A stretch of 64,000 nt of DNA from Parascedosporium putredinis (taxonomy: Eukaryota; Ascomycota; Sordariomycetes; Microascales; Microascaceae). The stretch is taken from assembly GCA_949357655.1 (NCBI GenBank), contig CASHTG010000011.1, positions 868,001 to 932,000 of the forward strand. Direction: 5' to 3'. The notes under the pieces were generated by a model, which made no database searches, was not told where the DNA came from, and was given only the letters and a program-made list of their open reading frames with translations. Shown one piece after another: positions 11,101-21,011 of this stretch. Position 1 is the first letter of the stretch; each line of letters opens with the position of its first letter. The position numbers and the translations under genes are program-made.

Positions 11101-12841
11101 GATCTCGTCGTCAGGGAGCTGCTGAATATCGACGTGCCAGTCATTGCGAGCAGCGCCGACGATAGTCTGCTGCCCCAGATGTAGGCTCTTGAAAACCTTG
11201 TCCGAGTTTAGGAGGCCTCCGTAGGCTCTGACCACCCTGTCCTTGTGCATATTCTTGTCATCGTAGATGGCGACCAAGCTGTGGTTGTCGCCGGGGCCGA
11301 GGTAACCGCCTTGAAGGAGGCGGATGGCGGTCATCATGTAAGTCGAGTACACGCTGTGACCGCAGGCGCTGCTAATGACTGGCCCAACGTCGGAGCGCAA
11401 GGGAAAGTAGGCGACGGGCTGCCTCGGAGCATTTGGGCAAGTCTCTTCAGCGGCGGTCAGGACGACTAGGTCAGAGGCGCGTTCGTACCGGTTGGGTTCG
11501 GGGAGGATATCGTTGGGCGCGGATTCGCCTGTGAGATGGACGAACCAAGCGCAGCAATCGCTGTGGTCGGTGATTGTGTGGTCGGCCTTTAAGTGAGTGT
11601 CCAGGGCCTGGTAAAAACTATCGCTAGTACCCCTGAGCGGCATCGAGGAGTAAACGGGGGTTTCCATGTCTTGGCCTGGATATCGTAGTGGTTCAGGACA
11701 ATCTGGGCGTCCTGAAGTCCACTGAGAGATAAGATAGCGCGAATGGCTACGCTGATGGACTTCGTGCTGGTGGCCACGAAAGGATGTCCGCCCTGATAAC
11801 CACACATCCACAGCCAAGGCCCCGTTGCCGGAATCGTGGCGTCGGTCCTGAAGTGCAGCGCGTCGCCAATCTGGGCTCGCCCGGCCTTTACGGTGTATAG
11901 GCTTCCTCTTACCCAAATATTGGCCTCTTCGTCCACGAGGGCTGGCGCTCCACCCAGCAAGCCTCCCCGCAAGTTTCCCCGCAAGCCTGGGGGCGGACGG
12001 GGATTGCTACTCACCCGACGACTAGATTGGCAGGATAAAGTAGGAGGACTGCGATTACTAGGTTGTGTATCCGAGTTGATTATTCCTGAGCTTGAAGAGG
12101 CGGTGGAAGAGACGACATAAGCCGGAGGTAGCACCTGGAGCTCGGGGCTGGTAGGACTCATGGCCTGGGGGATACCGAGCGCGGAGATGGGCTCCAAGGG
12201 CACCGGCATGTAATTATAGTATTCCTCGCGGCCTGAGAACGTTAGAAGTGCCGTAAGAAGGGGAAAGACCAAAAGAAGACCAAAAGGTCCTGCATAGCCC
12301 ACAACACAATGACGCAGAGGTGGCCTGGAGGTGGATGGGGGAAAGGGGGTAGTCCTTTGCTTACCTTTCATCGACTCTATCCCCCAATTTCTCTCGTCAT
12401 GGGCGGTCAAAAATGCAGCGGCGGATTCGTGCTGTGTGGAGCAAGGTCGACGCAATCGACCATGGCTATGTCTTCGTCAATGACGCGGAAAAGCTCCACG
12501 TGCACGGGTTCCACGGGATGTCCAAAGTAGGCGAGGGCAAGCTTGAGAGCGATGCCCGGGCGCTCGAGGCGAAGCGGTGGCTGATAAGTTGATGGTACCG
12601 CTTCGTGTTGTCCTGCTGCATGGCGACGAGATACTGTGGTGAAGTCGCGGGCATGAGAAGCTCGCGGTCGTGGGGAGAAATAGCGAGTTAGGATGGAGTC
12701 GAGGGTCGAGTCTTGGTCGTCTAGAAGCTCCTGGAATTGGTCCCTCACGGCGATCCAGTGCGAGGCGTCGGGGCCTATTCGCGCATCGTACCTATCACCA
12801 ACCGTTCGGGCATCGTACGGCGTCAGCTCGGATGGCGCCAT
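5119..12841 (-). CDS. Giant Cys/His zinc-finger-like protein of unknown function
   Basis: I do not recognise this gene. From the ATG at 12841 (MAPSELTPYDARTVGDRY) an apparently continuous product of about 2,300 residues runs to a TGA at 5119-5121. Three introns keep phase: 12233-12364, 10187-10311 and 7177-7596. The N-terminal third is globular-looking and unrecognised. The middle carries Cys/His motifs at about 9760-9683, 9670-9596, 9189-9118, 8976-8905, 8875-8807, 8256-8188, 8110-8030, 7930-7868 and 7665-7620, some C2H2 and some C2HC. After the third intron come an Asp/Gly tract, a Lys/Arg-rich stretch, a 48-residue tandem repeat and an acidic tail. The frame changes about 11 times, for example at an A run at 12409-12413 and G/C runs near 9339 and 5317. 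An in-frame TAG sits at about 9445. It could be two genes, the second starting at the ATG near 9318. DNA or RNA binding is only a guess from the Cys/His motifs. Confidence 0.6.
5515..6075 (-). repeat. Four ~144-bp tandem repeats encoding a 48-aa unit
   Basis: The sequence GGCGCTGACGGTGCT recurs on the plus strand at 5556, 5700, 5844 and 5985, a spacing of 144, 144 and 141 bases. Read on the minus strand the unit contains NPSTVSANIAALSQSLGL, followed by NTTNPGGAP and a Ser/Thr/Pro-rich tail. The period is a multiple of three and the copies differ mainly at scattered positions, so this is a coding minisatellite that fixes the reading frame of the large gene here. The fourth copy is the most divergent. 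Confidence 0.9.
6440..6800 (-). repeat. Asp/Gly-rich low-complexity coding tract
   Basis: The plus strand is an imperfect ATC/ACC/GCC triplet array. On the minus strand one frame reads about 115 residues of almost only Asp and Gly with a few Ser, Asn and Glu, preceded by SRAASADAE and followed by GQQQGQTTRRTR. The other two frames give poly-Met/Ala/Val or poly-Trp-like strings. The Asp/Gly frame is preferred because it joins the downstream Arg/Lys-rich and 48-residue repeat frame. The upstream join needs a frame change between about 6800 and 6830. Confidence 0.75.
7177..7596 (-). other. 420-base intron with (GA)n tract in the large gene
   Basis: On the minus strand the donor GTAAGC follows codon GGC of KQMG, and the acceptor AAAATAG precedes SHITGSGGS. 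Both ends are in phase 0. It is several times longer than other introns in the window. It contains a GA dinucleotide run (plus 7385-7420) and a C-rich tract near 7460-7510. Confidence 0.7.
7385..7420. repeat. (GA)n microsatellite
   Basis: An almost pure GA run lies inside the 420-base intron, so variation in its length would not alter the protein. Confidence 0.9.
9375..9490 (-). repeat. 21-bp repeats encoding the heptad HHQALAK, with in-frame TAG
   Basis: On the minus strand, units of CAT CAT CAA GCG CTG GCC AAG recur about five times, giving HHQALAK heptads that continue into KHRQALVKHQQEVVERQQ. The second unit reads GTG TTC TAG in place of CTG GCC AAG, so the frame is kept but a stop codon appears at about 9443-9445. 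The unit length is preserved, so this is a set of substitutions and not an indel. The heptad spacing suggests a short helical or coiled segment (inference). Confidence 0.8.
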
Positions 12842-14578
12842 GGTCTACCACGGAGTGTCAAAGGGGTCTGGTGGCTGATTGGGGAACAACGGGGTATTCT
12901 CCCCGCCTGGGGGTCGGACCCCGAGGAAACGGCAGATCTAGAGAGGTAAAGTGTTAAAGAGTCGAGAACCTATGTTGCTTGAGAAAGGGTTCAACTCCGC
13001 AGCCTCCGAAGTGGCTCGGCCTCCCAAGACCAAGGGAAAGCGTCTGGTTGTTGGCTTGGGCCGGAATGCAGAACACAAAATGAGGCGAAGATGATGGTAA
13101 GAGAAGAAAAGACAGCGTGATGCTATGGTGAAAGAAAGACAATGCCATGCGATGGTAGTCTAATGGGAACCATGCTTCATGATATCGAGAAGAAGAATGC
13201 TAAGAGAGATAATGGTCTTTTGGGGGTCGGTCGTGGCATATATGGCAATCCTCCCGAGCCTACAATTGCAATACTCTCCATCAGCCGATTGACCTATTGA
13301 TCCATTCCATTCTTGTCTCAAGTTTGGACTTTCTGATGGCTGTCTGGAAAAAGAATTCTTGCTCTATCTGATTCTTTGAGTTCTTGCTATGTATAGTTTC
13401 GATTGGTTAGGTGCCCCGTTCTCGCTTTGGAATCAATGACATTCCAGTGCCTTGCCATGACCTAGGACGCTTCCGTTTGTAACAGCCTTGAAGGCAACCA
13501 AGACATAGAATAAGCAAGTCTGTGCCCGATGCATACAGCAGAAACCTACAAGTGCGAGGTCACGACATGCGTTGTCTAGATGCTATCGATGGTAGGTTCT
13601 GGTAACAAGGCAATATCGGGGAACAGGAGGCAGCGATCAAGATGGATGCCAATGCTGGGCCTATGTTTTCTTCGCTAGTCAATTCTACATGCTTAGCAGC
13701 TTTACTCGAGCCGTTCTCTCGAAACAATGAAAGAAGTAGATCTCGCTGATGCGGGAAGCAACCTTGGGTGTGAGCCGTGCCTCCTATCACCACCCGTTCG
13801 ACAGCGATCTGGTTCACTTGCCGAGTAGACATGATCAGCTAGACCGGTATCGCGGTCCAAATTCACCTTGTGAACTATTCCAACGGTATCGTAAGAATCA
13901 AGAATCAAGAATCAAGACATGACGGTCTGCCGGTCTGTCATGAAGCGCGGAACTTCTAGCATGCGCCACGACATTCCAGCGCTTGCTAAATTTAACACTA
14001 CCGTTGACGGAGGAGGCGACCACCCTTTCTCTAGAAAGAACATTCACCACCGAAAATGGAAGGATTGTAAGGTCTTGTCTATACCACTAGCTCGCCTTTG
14101 TTTTCCATTTTCTTTCTCGCATCTATTCTCGCGCAGTCCTGGATGACGCAATAGAAGTGGAATGCCCCGGCACTCAGGCCAGTGGGCCATAGATCAACGG
14201 ACAATACTAGCATCTGCGCTTGGCTATTTTTATCATGTTCTTCAGAACAAGATTGCTGCCATAGCCTCACTCTGTTCCGAGCCTTTTTCCTCTCCGGCCT
14301 TGAGTGGGTCCAGCCCCGGAGCAACGGCGCTTCCGCACGGTGTTACGTTCAATGGCTCTCCGTCCCTCCTATGACACGTAGTTAGAAGTGGATGGGTCGG
14401 TCGCAGTGATTGATTACCTGAATTTACGTGGCTATATCGCGTTCCTTTTGATGTTCATGGGGTTGAATTATCGTGAAATCTATGGTCTCGTCTAACCCTT
14501 CTTTTGGATTTTGGCGCCACCTCGTCCTCTTAGTCCCTCCCCCGTTTCACCACTCCTTTCCGCGTTAGCCTGATTCCC
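12842..14578. other. Intergenic, 1.7 kb
   Basis: This is the 5' region of the large zinc-finger gene (transcribed leftward) and the 3' side of the transaldolase gene. A 64-codon open frame on the minus strand at 12954-13148 begins with a hydrophobic stretch and could be an upstream ORF in the leader. I see no support for it as a separate gene. A short AGAATCA repeat lies at 13894-13917. A GATCCATT motif occurs near 13300. Confidence 0.45.
13894..13917. repeat. (AGAATCA)3 short tandem repeat
   Basis: Three consecutive copies of a 7-base unit lie in non-coding sequence between the large gene and the transaldolase gene. Confidence 0.85.
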
Positions 14579-16085
14579 TCAAGCAGCAACCTTCTTGATC
14601 AACTCCTCCAACTTGTCCTGCTCTCCCGAGAAAGTGTCGATTGCCTCCTTCAATTTCCTCGCGTTGTCACCGTCCTTGCTCTTGTTGAACACGTCTTCCC
14701 ACTTCTCCCGGCTGTTGCTCGCAGCCGCCTCCTCGTAGCCCTTCCAGATACCGACGGGGAGATGGGCGGCGGCCTCATGTACTTTCCGACGTCCTTGAGC
14801 TGCATGTCGAGGATGGGCTTCTCGGCGAGCTCGTTGATGATGGAGGGGAACACGGTGATGTAGTCTACGCCCGCATGGTTCATCACCTCTTCGGCAGAGA
14901 CGAAGCTGGCAGCCTTCACCTTGGTCTTTTGGTGGTGCGCCTCGTAATAGGCGGTCGCATCGCGGCAGAGGTCCGTGGCCTTGTTTTCGTCCCGGAAGCT
15001 GTTTTGGGCTTGTTAGTAATGATGCCAACGCCTCTCGTTTTTGGGTTTCCTTCGCTTTTCTCTTCCTTCTTAAATAAAAGCAAAGATGATAACCCCCAAG
15101 AGGATCTGGGGGAATCTACGAGGGGAATAGGAAGATAAATTGCTTACTTCTTGTCAAAATGCACCTTGAGTTCGTTGAAGTAGGGGGAAATGTATGTGCA
15201 GCCCGAGTGCCCTGCTAGAGAAGCTTGCTCCATGCAGAACAACGCAGTGCCGAGGGTAGCGATACCCTTGTCCTCGAGAATCTTAGCCGCCGCAAGACCG
15301 GGGTATGTGGACACGATCTTGAAGCAAATACGCTTCGAGTCGAAATCTGGGTCGGATTTCTTGACCATCGCAAGGATACCTAGTACCGTTCATATAAGCA
15401 AAACTCATCTTAAAGCAAACCAAACACGCGGCCTTTCCCCCATCGCCTCTCCAAGACTTACGTTCAGCCGTCGCCACAATCTTGTCAGTATCGTAGGCAA
15501 ACTTTGGGTCGATTTGGAGGAGCACATAGCCGCTCAGATAAGGGATGAACCGTAGCAGAAGCTTGGCAATCTATTTCCATAGCTCACTGTTAGAAGACAC
15601 ACCACCAACAAGTTTTGGCGTCGAGGCCTCAGGTTTGGTTGCTGGGAGGGTATGATTTGAGACGTTCGGGAAAGGAGATGGCCCATACCAAGTGCTCAAC
15701 GGCGAGAGTCTCTTTAGAGATGCCGGCAGAGCCGAGATCGTCGATAACCCCTTGGGCGTATTCGGCTGCCTGTTTGATGAGGTCCTTGTGGACATAGTTG
15801 CCACTCGAATCGGTCTTTGACGCCTCGGCGTATGCAATTGACTAGGGAACTCAAAAATTAGTTACTACCATCCAGGCTTCCTGAAGACCACTATGGTGAA
15901 TCGGAAAGAAGAAGAGGGCCATGATGGGGGAATGGAAGAAAGATTACCTGATTAGACGTGCAATCGGCGAATTTACCGCGCTTAGCGACAAACTCCTTGA
16001 CAAAGTCTAGGTCCATTGTGTCGCAGTCGAGCTTCGTGCGCTGGCAGAGCTCCTCCAGGAGATCGGATGCGTTTCTCGTCGCCAT
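14579..16085 (-). CDS. Transaldolase family protein (divergent paralogue)
   Basis: Transaldolases move a three-carbon dihydroxyacetone unit between sugar phosphates in the pentose phosphate pathway, through a Schiff base on lysine. Five exons: 15948-16085, 15689-15841, 15462-15570, 15148-15379 and 14579-14998. All junctions are in phase. The product (about 325 residues, usual family length) begins MATRNASDLLEELCQRTKLD. CDTMD fits the catalytic-Asp segment, CFKIVSTYPG fits the family's IKIASTWEG with the Schiff-base Lys, and GITLFS-like sequence is replaced by GIATLGTALF. The usual TTNPSL motif is CTSNQSI here: Asn is kept and Pro is lost. This suggests a side branch and not the main housekeeping enzyme, so the substrate is uncertain. 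A frame change near 14773 separates DVGKYMR from AAAHLPVGIWKGYEEAA. Confidence 0.82.
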
Positions 16086-17680
16086 CTTGCTGTGTTTGGT
16101 TGGTTGAGGTGGGGAATTGTAAGTGCAGGCAACAGATAGTTGTTATGGGTAGGTAGGAGCAACGTATGCTTCGTTCAGAGTATTCAATGCATACACATAG
16201 AAAGGAAGAGAGGGAGGGAGGAGAAGGAAGGGGATTTCCACGTCGGTTGAGGCGATCACGGTACATATAACCATTTACAAGTGGGCGATGTCGTTGGTCC
16301 TCAGAAAGACCCCGCAATCCCGCGCAGATTCCTGTCCCAAGCCCGAAACGTCAGGCCGAGCTCATTCTCCGTACAGGGTAATTATTTCGTCTACTATTGT
16401 TTTCTTTAGGCCCGTCTTTTGGGCGACATCTCCACCTTGGTGATCCACGGCGGGCGCGCGATCCATCTCGATTGGCCCCTTTAAATTCGTCAAGCCAATC
16501 GAGCTGTGCCGCCCTCTGACCGGGTTCCGTATTTGCATTAAAAAAGGTTGGTGTGTGGAAGGTGTGTAGCGAGATATACCACACGAACACATTACACCCG
16601 GACTGTTCGAGCCGGGGGCGTCATTGTCCCCCGTCGTACCGCGTGGTGGAGTGGGAGGCATCAAACGTCATCGCAAGGCAAGAGGCGAAAAGCCCCAAAG
16701 GGTGCTTGGTCGGAAACGGAGCTCCTGATGTCGCCCGGGCGGAGGAAAAAAAGAATGGGCTTGCTGCTCAAATTGGTAAGTTGGTCCCCTTGGACGCCAT
16801 TATGTGGTCTCCGTCAGGCTCTCCCTGAGGATTCAAGGTGCAGCTTCGTATTTGCCGACCCAACATGATTCTCGTTGTTCTCGCAGAAGGACCTTGGGAA
16901 GCTGCCAAGGGCAAAAGCAAGAGAGTGGGGTTTGGTTTGGCTTGAAGCTCGCCCGTTCTCGGTCTTTGACATGACAGGTGCGCCAAAGGACGCCAGATAG
17001 TCGAGGGCTGCCCATTTAGGAAATTTTCTTACAACAGCAAACCCCCGAGCTCACACCGCGCTCAGAGAAAAATTACTGCTTTCATGCTAGGCCGCGGATC
17101 CTGCAGTATCAAGATGCAGGCCGAACGGACAGCTCCCAATTTGTCTTCGAGTTTCTTGGTGGGGAGCAAGCTTCCCCCACCACATAGGACATGAACTGCA
17201 GAAATGCCCTTGCTGGCCCCGCCATGTTTGCGGTAAAAGGGATTCTCCGTTAATTGCAATAAAAAACCGGCCTATCGCATTGTACCATGTAACCCTTTAG
17301 ACCCCAGAATCAACCAGCCAGTGTCCTGATTGAATTTCGTCACAGGTTTTCTTTTTTTTTTTTTTTTCTTTGCCCGAACCCCAGTGTCAGCCTCAAATCG
17401 AAGGCGTCCAAACTTCGAGATCCGGGCCCGCGAACACCATCACCCCATCTTGCACTTCGTCGAGAGCAACCCGCAAAGCAAGCCAAACCAGAAAACAGCG
17501 ACGCATCGGCCGAGCCTCGTTCAATCGCCTCTCAGTCACTATATTCTTACCTTGCCGGAGCAGCAATGAACTAATACAACCGCGAATAAGGGCCAATTCG
17601 CGTTTTCTATTTTTTCCCCCTGTTCCAATAGGGTTTTCTTTTTCCCTTTGGTGACGGCCACGGAACATGCACAGATCAAA
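16086..17680. other. Divergent intergenic region, 1.6 kb
   Basis: It contains the promoters of the transaldolase gene (leftward) and COX10 (rightward). The COX10 side has a T16 run at 17352-17367. No gene-like frame is convincing. Confidence 0.5.
17352..17367. repeat. T16 homopolymer
   Basis: An uninterrupted T run about 315 bases upstream of the COX10 ATG. Such poly(dT) tracts are common in fungal promoters as nucleosome-poor elements (inference). Confidence 0.8.
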
Positions 17681-19242
17681 ATGCTTCGCCCGGTAACCAC
17701 GGCACCGAGCCTACGGCCCCTTTCCGCCCGCCGCGCCCTCCAAGTCGTCGTGCGCTCACAATGCCGCGACGCGTACATACCGCACCCCTTTGCTAAGCGT
17801 GGGCCAGCCCAGCAGAGCCGGCAAACACGCTTCCTCTCATCGAGCTCCTTTCGGCCGGCCCCCGTTTCCTCGGCGAGACTAGCGTCCGAGTTCTTTTCTT
17901 CGGGCCCCCAGCCCTGACCGCGCGAAAGATGGCACCGCGTCCGGTTCCTCCCCTTCTAACAAGGAGCTCTCACCTCACCGCCGCCGCCAGGCCGCCAAGC
18001 GCGCCGCTGCCGCTGCCACCGCCGCCTCCGCGACGACGACGACGACCTCGACAGCCGGTTCAGACGCCGGATCCCCCGCGACAGAGTCCTCCATATCCCC
18101 CCACCCGACGCCTCGGCCTTATTAGCGCAGCACGCCGCGCAGCAACCGGCCAACTCCTTCCGCCGCATCTTCTCCTCCTACCTATCCCTCGCCAAGCCGC
18201 GCCTGAGCGCCCTCGTCGTGCTGACCGCCATGGCCCCCTACGCCCTCTACCCCGTCCCCGCCTTCCTCTCCCCGACGCTCGCGGCCGAGACCCCTTCCCT
18301 CAGCCCCTCACCCTCCTCTTCCTCACCACGGGGACGGCCCTGTGCGCCGCCTCGGCCAACTCCCTCAACATGCTCTACGAGGCCACCACCGACGCCGTCA
18401 TGTCGCGCACTCGCAACCGACCCCTCGTCCGCCGCCTCGTCTCTCGGCCCGGCGCCCTCCTCTTCGCGCTCCTGACCGCCACCGGCGGCGTCGCCGCTCT
18501 CTACTTTGGCGTGAACCCCACCGTCTCCTTCCTCGGCGCCACCAACGTCGTCCTCTACGCCGGCATCTACACCCCGCTCAAGGCCCTCCATCCCATCAAC
18601 ACCTGGATCGGTGCCCTGGTCGGCGGCATCCCCCGCTCATGGGCTGGGCCGCCGCCGCCGGCGAGTCCGCTACCGGCGACGGTTCTTGGCGCGAGCTCCT
18701 CTTCGCCTCGGACGGCTCCTCCATCGGCGGCTGGCTCTTCGCCTCCCTCCTCTGCGCCTGGCAGTTCCCCACTTCATGGCTCTCTCTTGGACCATCCGCG
18801 AAGACTACAAGGCCGCCGGCCTGCGCATGCTCGCCTGGACCAACCCCGCCCGCAACGCTCGCGTCGCCCTCCGCTACTCCCTCCTCTTCGCCCCCATCTG
18901 CTTCGCCCTCTGCGCCGCCGGCGTCACGGAGTGGTCCTTCGCTGCCACCTCCCTTCCCGTGAACGCCTGGCTCGCCTGGCAGGCTGTCCGCTTCTGGCGC
19001 TTCGAGGGCCAAAGGGTTCCGCCCGTGGCCTCTTCTGGGCCAGCGTCTGGCAACTCCCCGCCATCCTTGTCCTCGCCGTCATGCAGAAGAAGGGCATGTG
19101 GTCCCGGGTATGGAAAAGCATCGTTGGTGACCACCAGGATGTCGATGAGGACGGCTACTACTTGGACTACGAGGATGAGCTAGTCGACATCTCGAGCGAA
19201 GAAAAGACCCACGCCGCAGTAGCCAAGAGCCGCAACGCTTGA
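17681..19242 (+). CDS. COX10: Protoheme IX farnesyltransferase, mitochondrial
   Basis: Adds farnesyl diphosphate to heme B to make heme O, the first step to heme A for cytochrome c oxidase, in the mitochondrial inner membrane. The start at 17681 gives an Arg/Ser-rich presequence (MLRPVTTAPSLRPLSARRAL). A low-complexity Ala/Thr stretch follows, then a UbiA-type membrane domain. Visible hallmarks are NMLYEATTDAVMSRTRNRPL with the Asp-rich prenyl-binding site, NVVLYAGIYTPLK, and QFP-HFMALSWTIREDYKAAG. The C-terminus carries WASVWQLPAILVLAVMQKKG and an acidic tail. Six frame changes are needed, near 17906, 18097-18102, 18304-18307, 18630-18634, 18767-18770 and 19010. Nearly all are C runs short by one base. 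Conserved residues continue perfectly across each, so the gene is almost certainly functional and the breaks are sequence errors. No intron was found. Confidence 0.93.
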
Positions 19243-21011
19243 TGTTGACCTCTGTTTACCTACTGCCCTCCTTTGGGTATTTAAAGGCTTTTTCCAACGC
19301 TTTATTCTCCGCCTATTCCTTCTTCCATATGTTATTCTTTTCTTCTTCTCTTATTTTTTACGCTTTTGTTCGTATCAAGGTGGGATTCAGTGTTTGATAT
19401 TGTGACGTGGATGCATAGAGGAAACTGGCGGCTCAGTTTAACCATATACTAAAAAGAGAAAAGGTTGGAGGAGGAGGATAGAGAGAGAAACCATGTATAA
19501 CACCGCATCTACCCTTGTTTTGTTTTTCTTTTTCGTCATATATTCTCTCAACCTTCTCTGTCTTACTGTCTTCCCCACTATCTAGGCCAAGGCTCCGTCG
19601 AAGTTAGAGCCGCTCAGGACTAGGTATTAGAGCTGTCGCATATAGCTCTTGCTGTGGAGGTTAACGCATGTATCTATAAATGTATGCAAGCAAGATTACA
19701 GGAAATCCATCATCTCGCAAACTCAAAGATAGTGTTCTGTTTTACTTTCACGTAACATAGGAACACCGCCGACTGCTTTTGTGCGGGGCTCCAAAGATGT
19801 CCCAGCCCATCGGCGTTGCACTTTCTAAAGCGTTAATCGCCTCGATTCGCAAGACCTTGTCACCAGGGAAGCGATTTTGAATGCGTTTCTTCGGAAGTAT
19901 CAATTAGATAGAATGCTTTATAGAATTTCATAGGTGAGGCGTGCTTCGGCCTCACCTTGAGTTGGTATCCCGATTTTCCCGTTACCGACAACTGCCTCCA
20001 TGATACAAAAAGAAAACCCAAACTATAAGGAAAAGTAAACAAAAAAAAGACAGACAGGACAAGGGAAGATAGAAGAAACCCAGATGACAAGTAGAAAGCA
20101 GTAGTCGTGACGTGGGGAAAACACCCGCATATAGAGCATCGAAGCGAACAAGGAGAAACCAACCAAAAGAAATTGCCCCTCTCTAACTTGAATCCTGCAG
20201 AACAAGGAAAACATACACTTGGGATAAGGGATGACCGAGATTGAGCGGTAGCAACGGAAGGAAGAAAATAGTCTCGAGGGACAAAACGAGGCTTGAAGAG
20301 ACAAGCATGTACTTTCAAACCCGGACGCTTCTATCCTGTGCATACCAGCGGCTTCTCCACTAATGTGAAACTAGATTTTCGGCTCCGAAAAGAAAAAGAA
20401 GAAACGCCAACGCCGAGTGTGCGTGAGAGTGTGTGTAGCTGCGGGCATGTGAACCAAGAACTCCAAGTATTCGCGCCGTGCCCGTAAGATATGAGACAAA
20501 CATTCCTGGACCGAAAAGGGGACAAAAGTCTCAAATCGATGATAAAAGAAGCAGGCCTCATTCCGAAAGGGAAGAGGGAGAGAGGGATGGTGGTGTCGAC
20601 GGAAGGAATGTAAGTTGGGTCAACTGATAGCCTACCCAACCCGGCGTAAGGTGGCTGATACCACCAATAATATGGCACGGGTGGGATATGGACGGACCAA
20701 TAATTAAGGAATGAGGGGGTATAAGTGTATGACGGAGCCGGAAATACAGGGCAGCCGAAAAGACCAAGAAAGACAAGAAAACTTGAAAGGAAAAAGTCGT
20801 GAATCTGAATTGGTGGCAAAGATAACCCGTGAATAGAAATGGTAGTAACCGAGAAAGGAGACCGTTATTGGGGGAGGCTTCGTGACGTTCGATCCGTTGA
20901 AGAGTCGAACCTTGGTGGGAAAGGAAAGAAAGAACAGCAAGGACAGAAATAATAAGAGAGTTGAGGGAAAGAGGGGGCTGGGGGTTTTCCGTTTTGGACT
21001 TGGAAACCTTG
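19243..21011. other. Convergent 3' region between COX10 and the Myb-like gene
   Basis: The 3' UTRs of COX10 (rightward) and of the Myb-like gene (leftward) face each other here. A minus-strand open frame continues from the Myb gene to 20558, but it encodes hydrophobic, unconserved-looking sequence and is probably read-through past a masked stop codon. Confidence 0.5.

Noticed and set aside
12954..13148. Small 64-codon secreted-looking protein on the minus strand
   Set aside because: It lies just upstream of the large gene on the same strand and ends 110 bases before its ATG, so it is more likely part of the leader or chance.
16600..16625. TTCGAGCC-like box suggesting a tRNA T-loop
   Set aside because: No A-box at the right distance and no acceptor or anticodon stems around it. 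Other GTTCGA occurrences also failed this test.
17681..19242. COX10 as a pseudogene or a case of programmed frameshifting
   Set aside because: Six shifts all sit at C-rich runs, and the conserved sequence is undamaged otherwise. The same pattern affects unrelated genes nearby, so sequence error is simpler.
20558..21011. Membrane-like C-terminal extension of the Myb-like protein
   Set aside because: It follows a probable masked stop and has hydrophobic, Leu/Phe/Ser-rich composition typical of translated 3' UTR.
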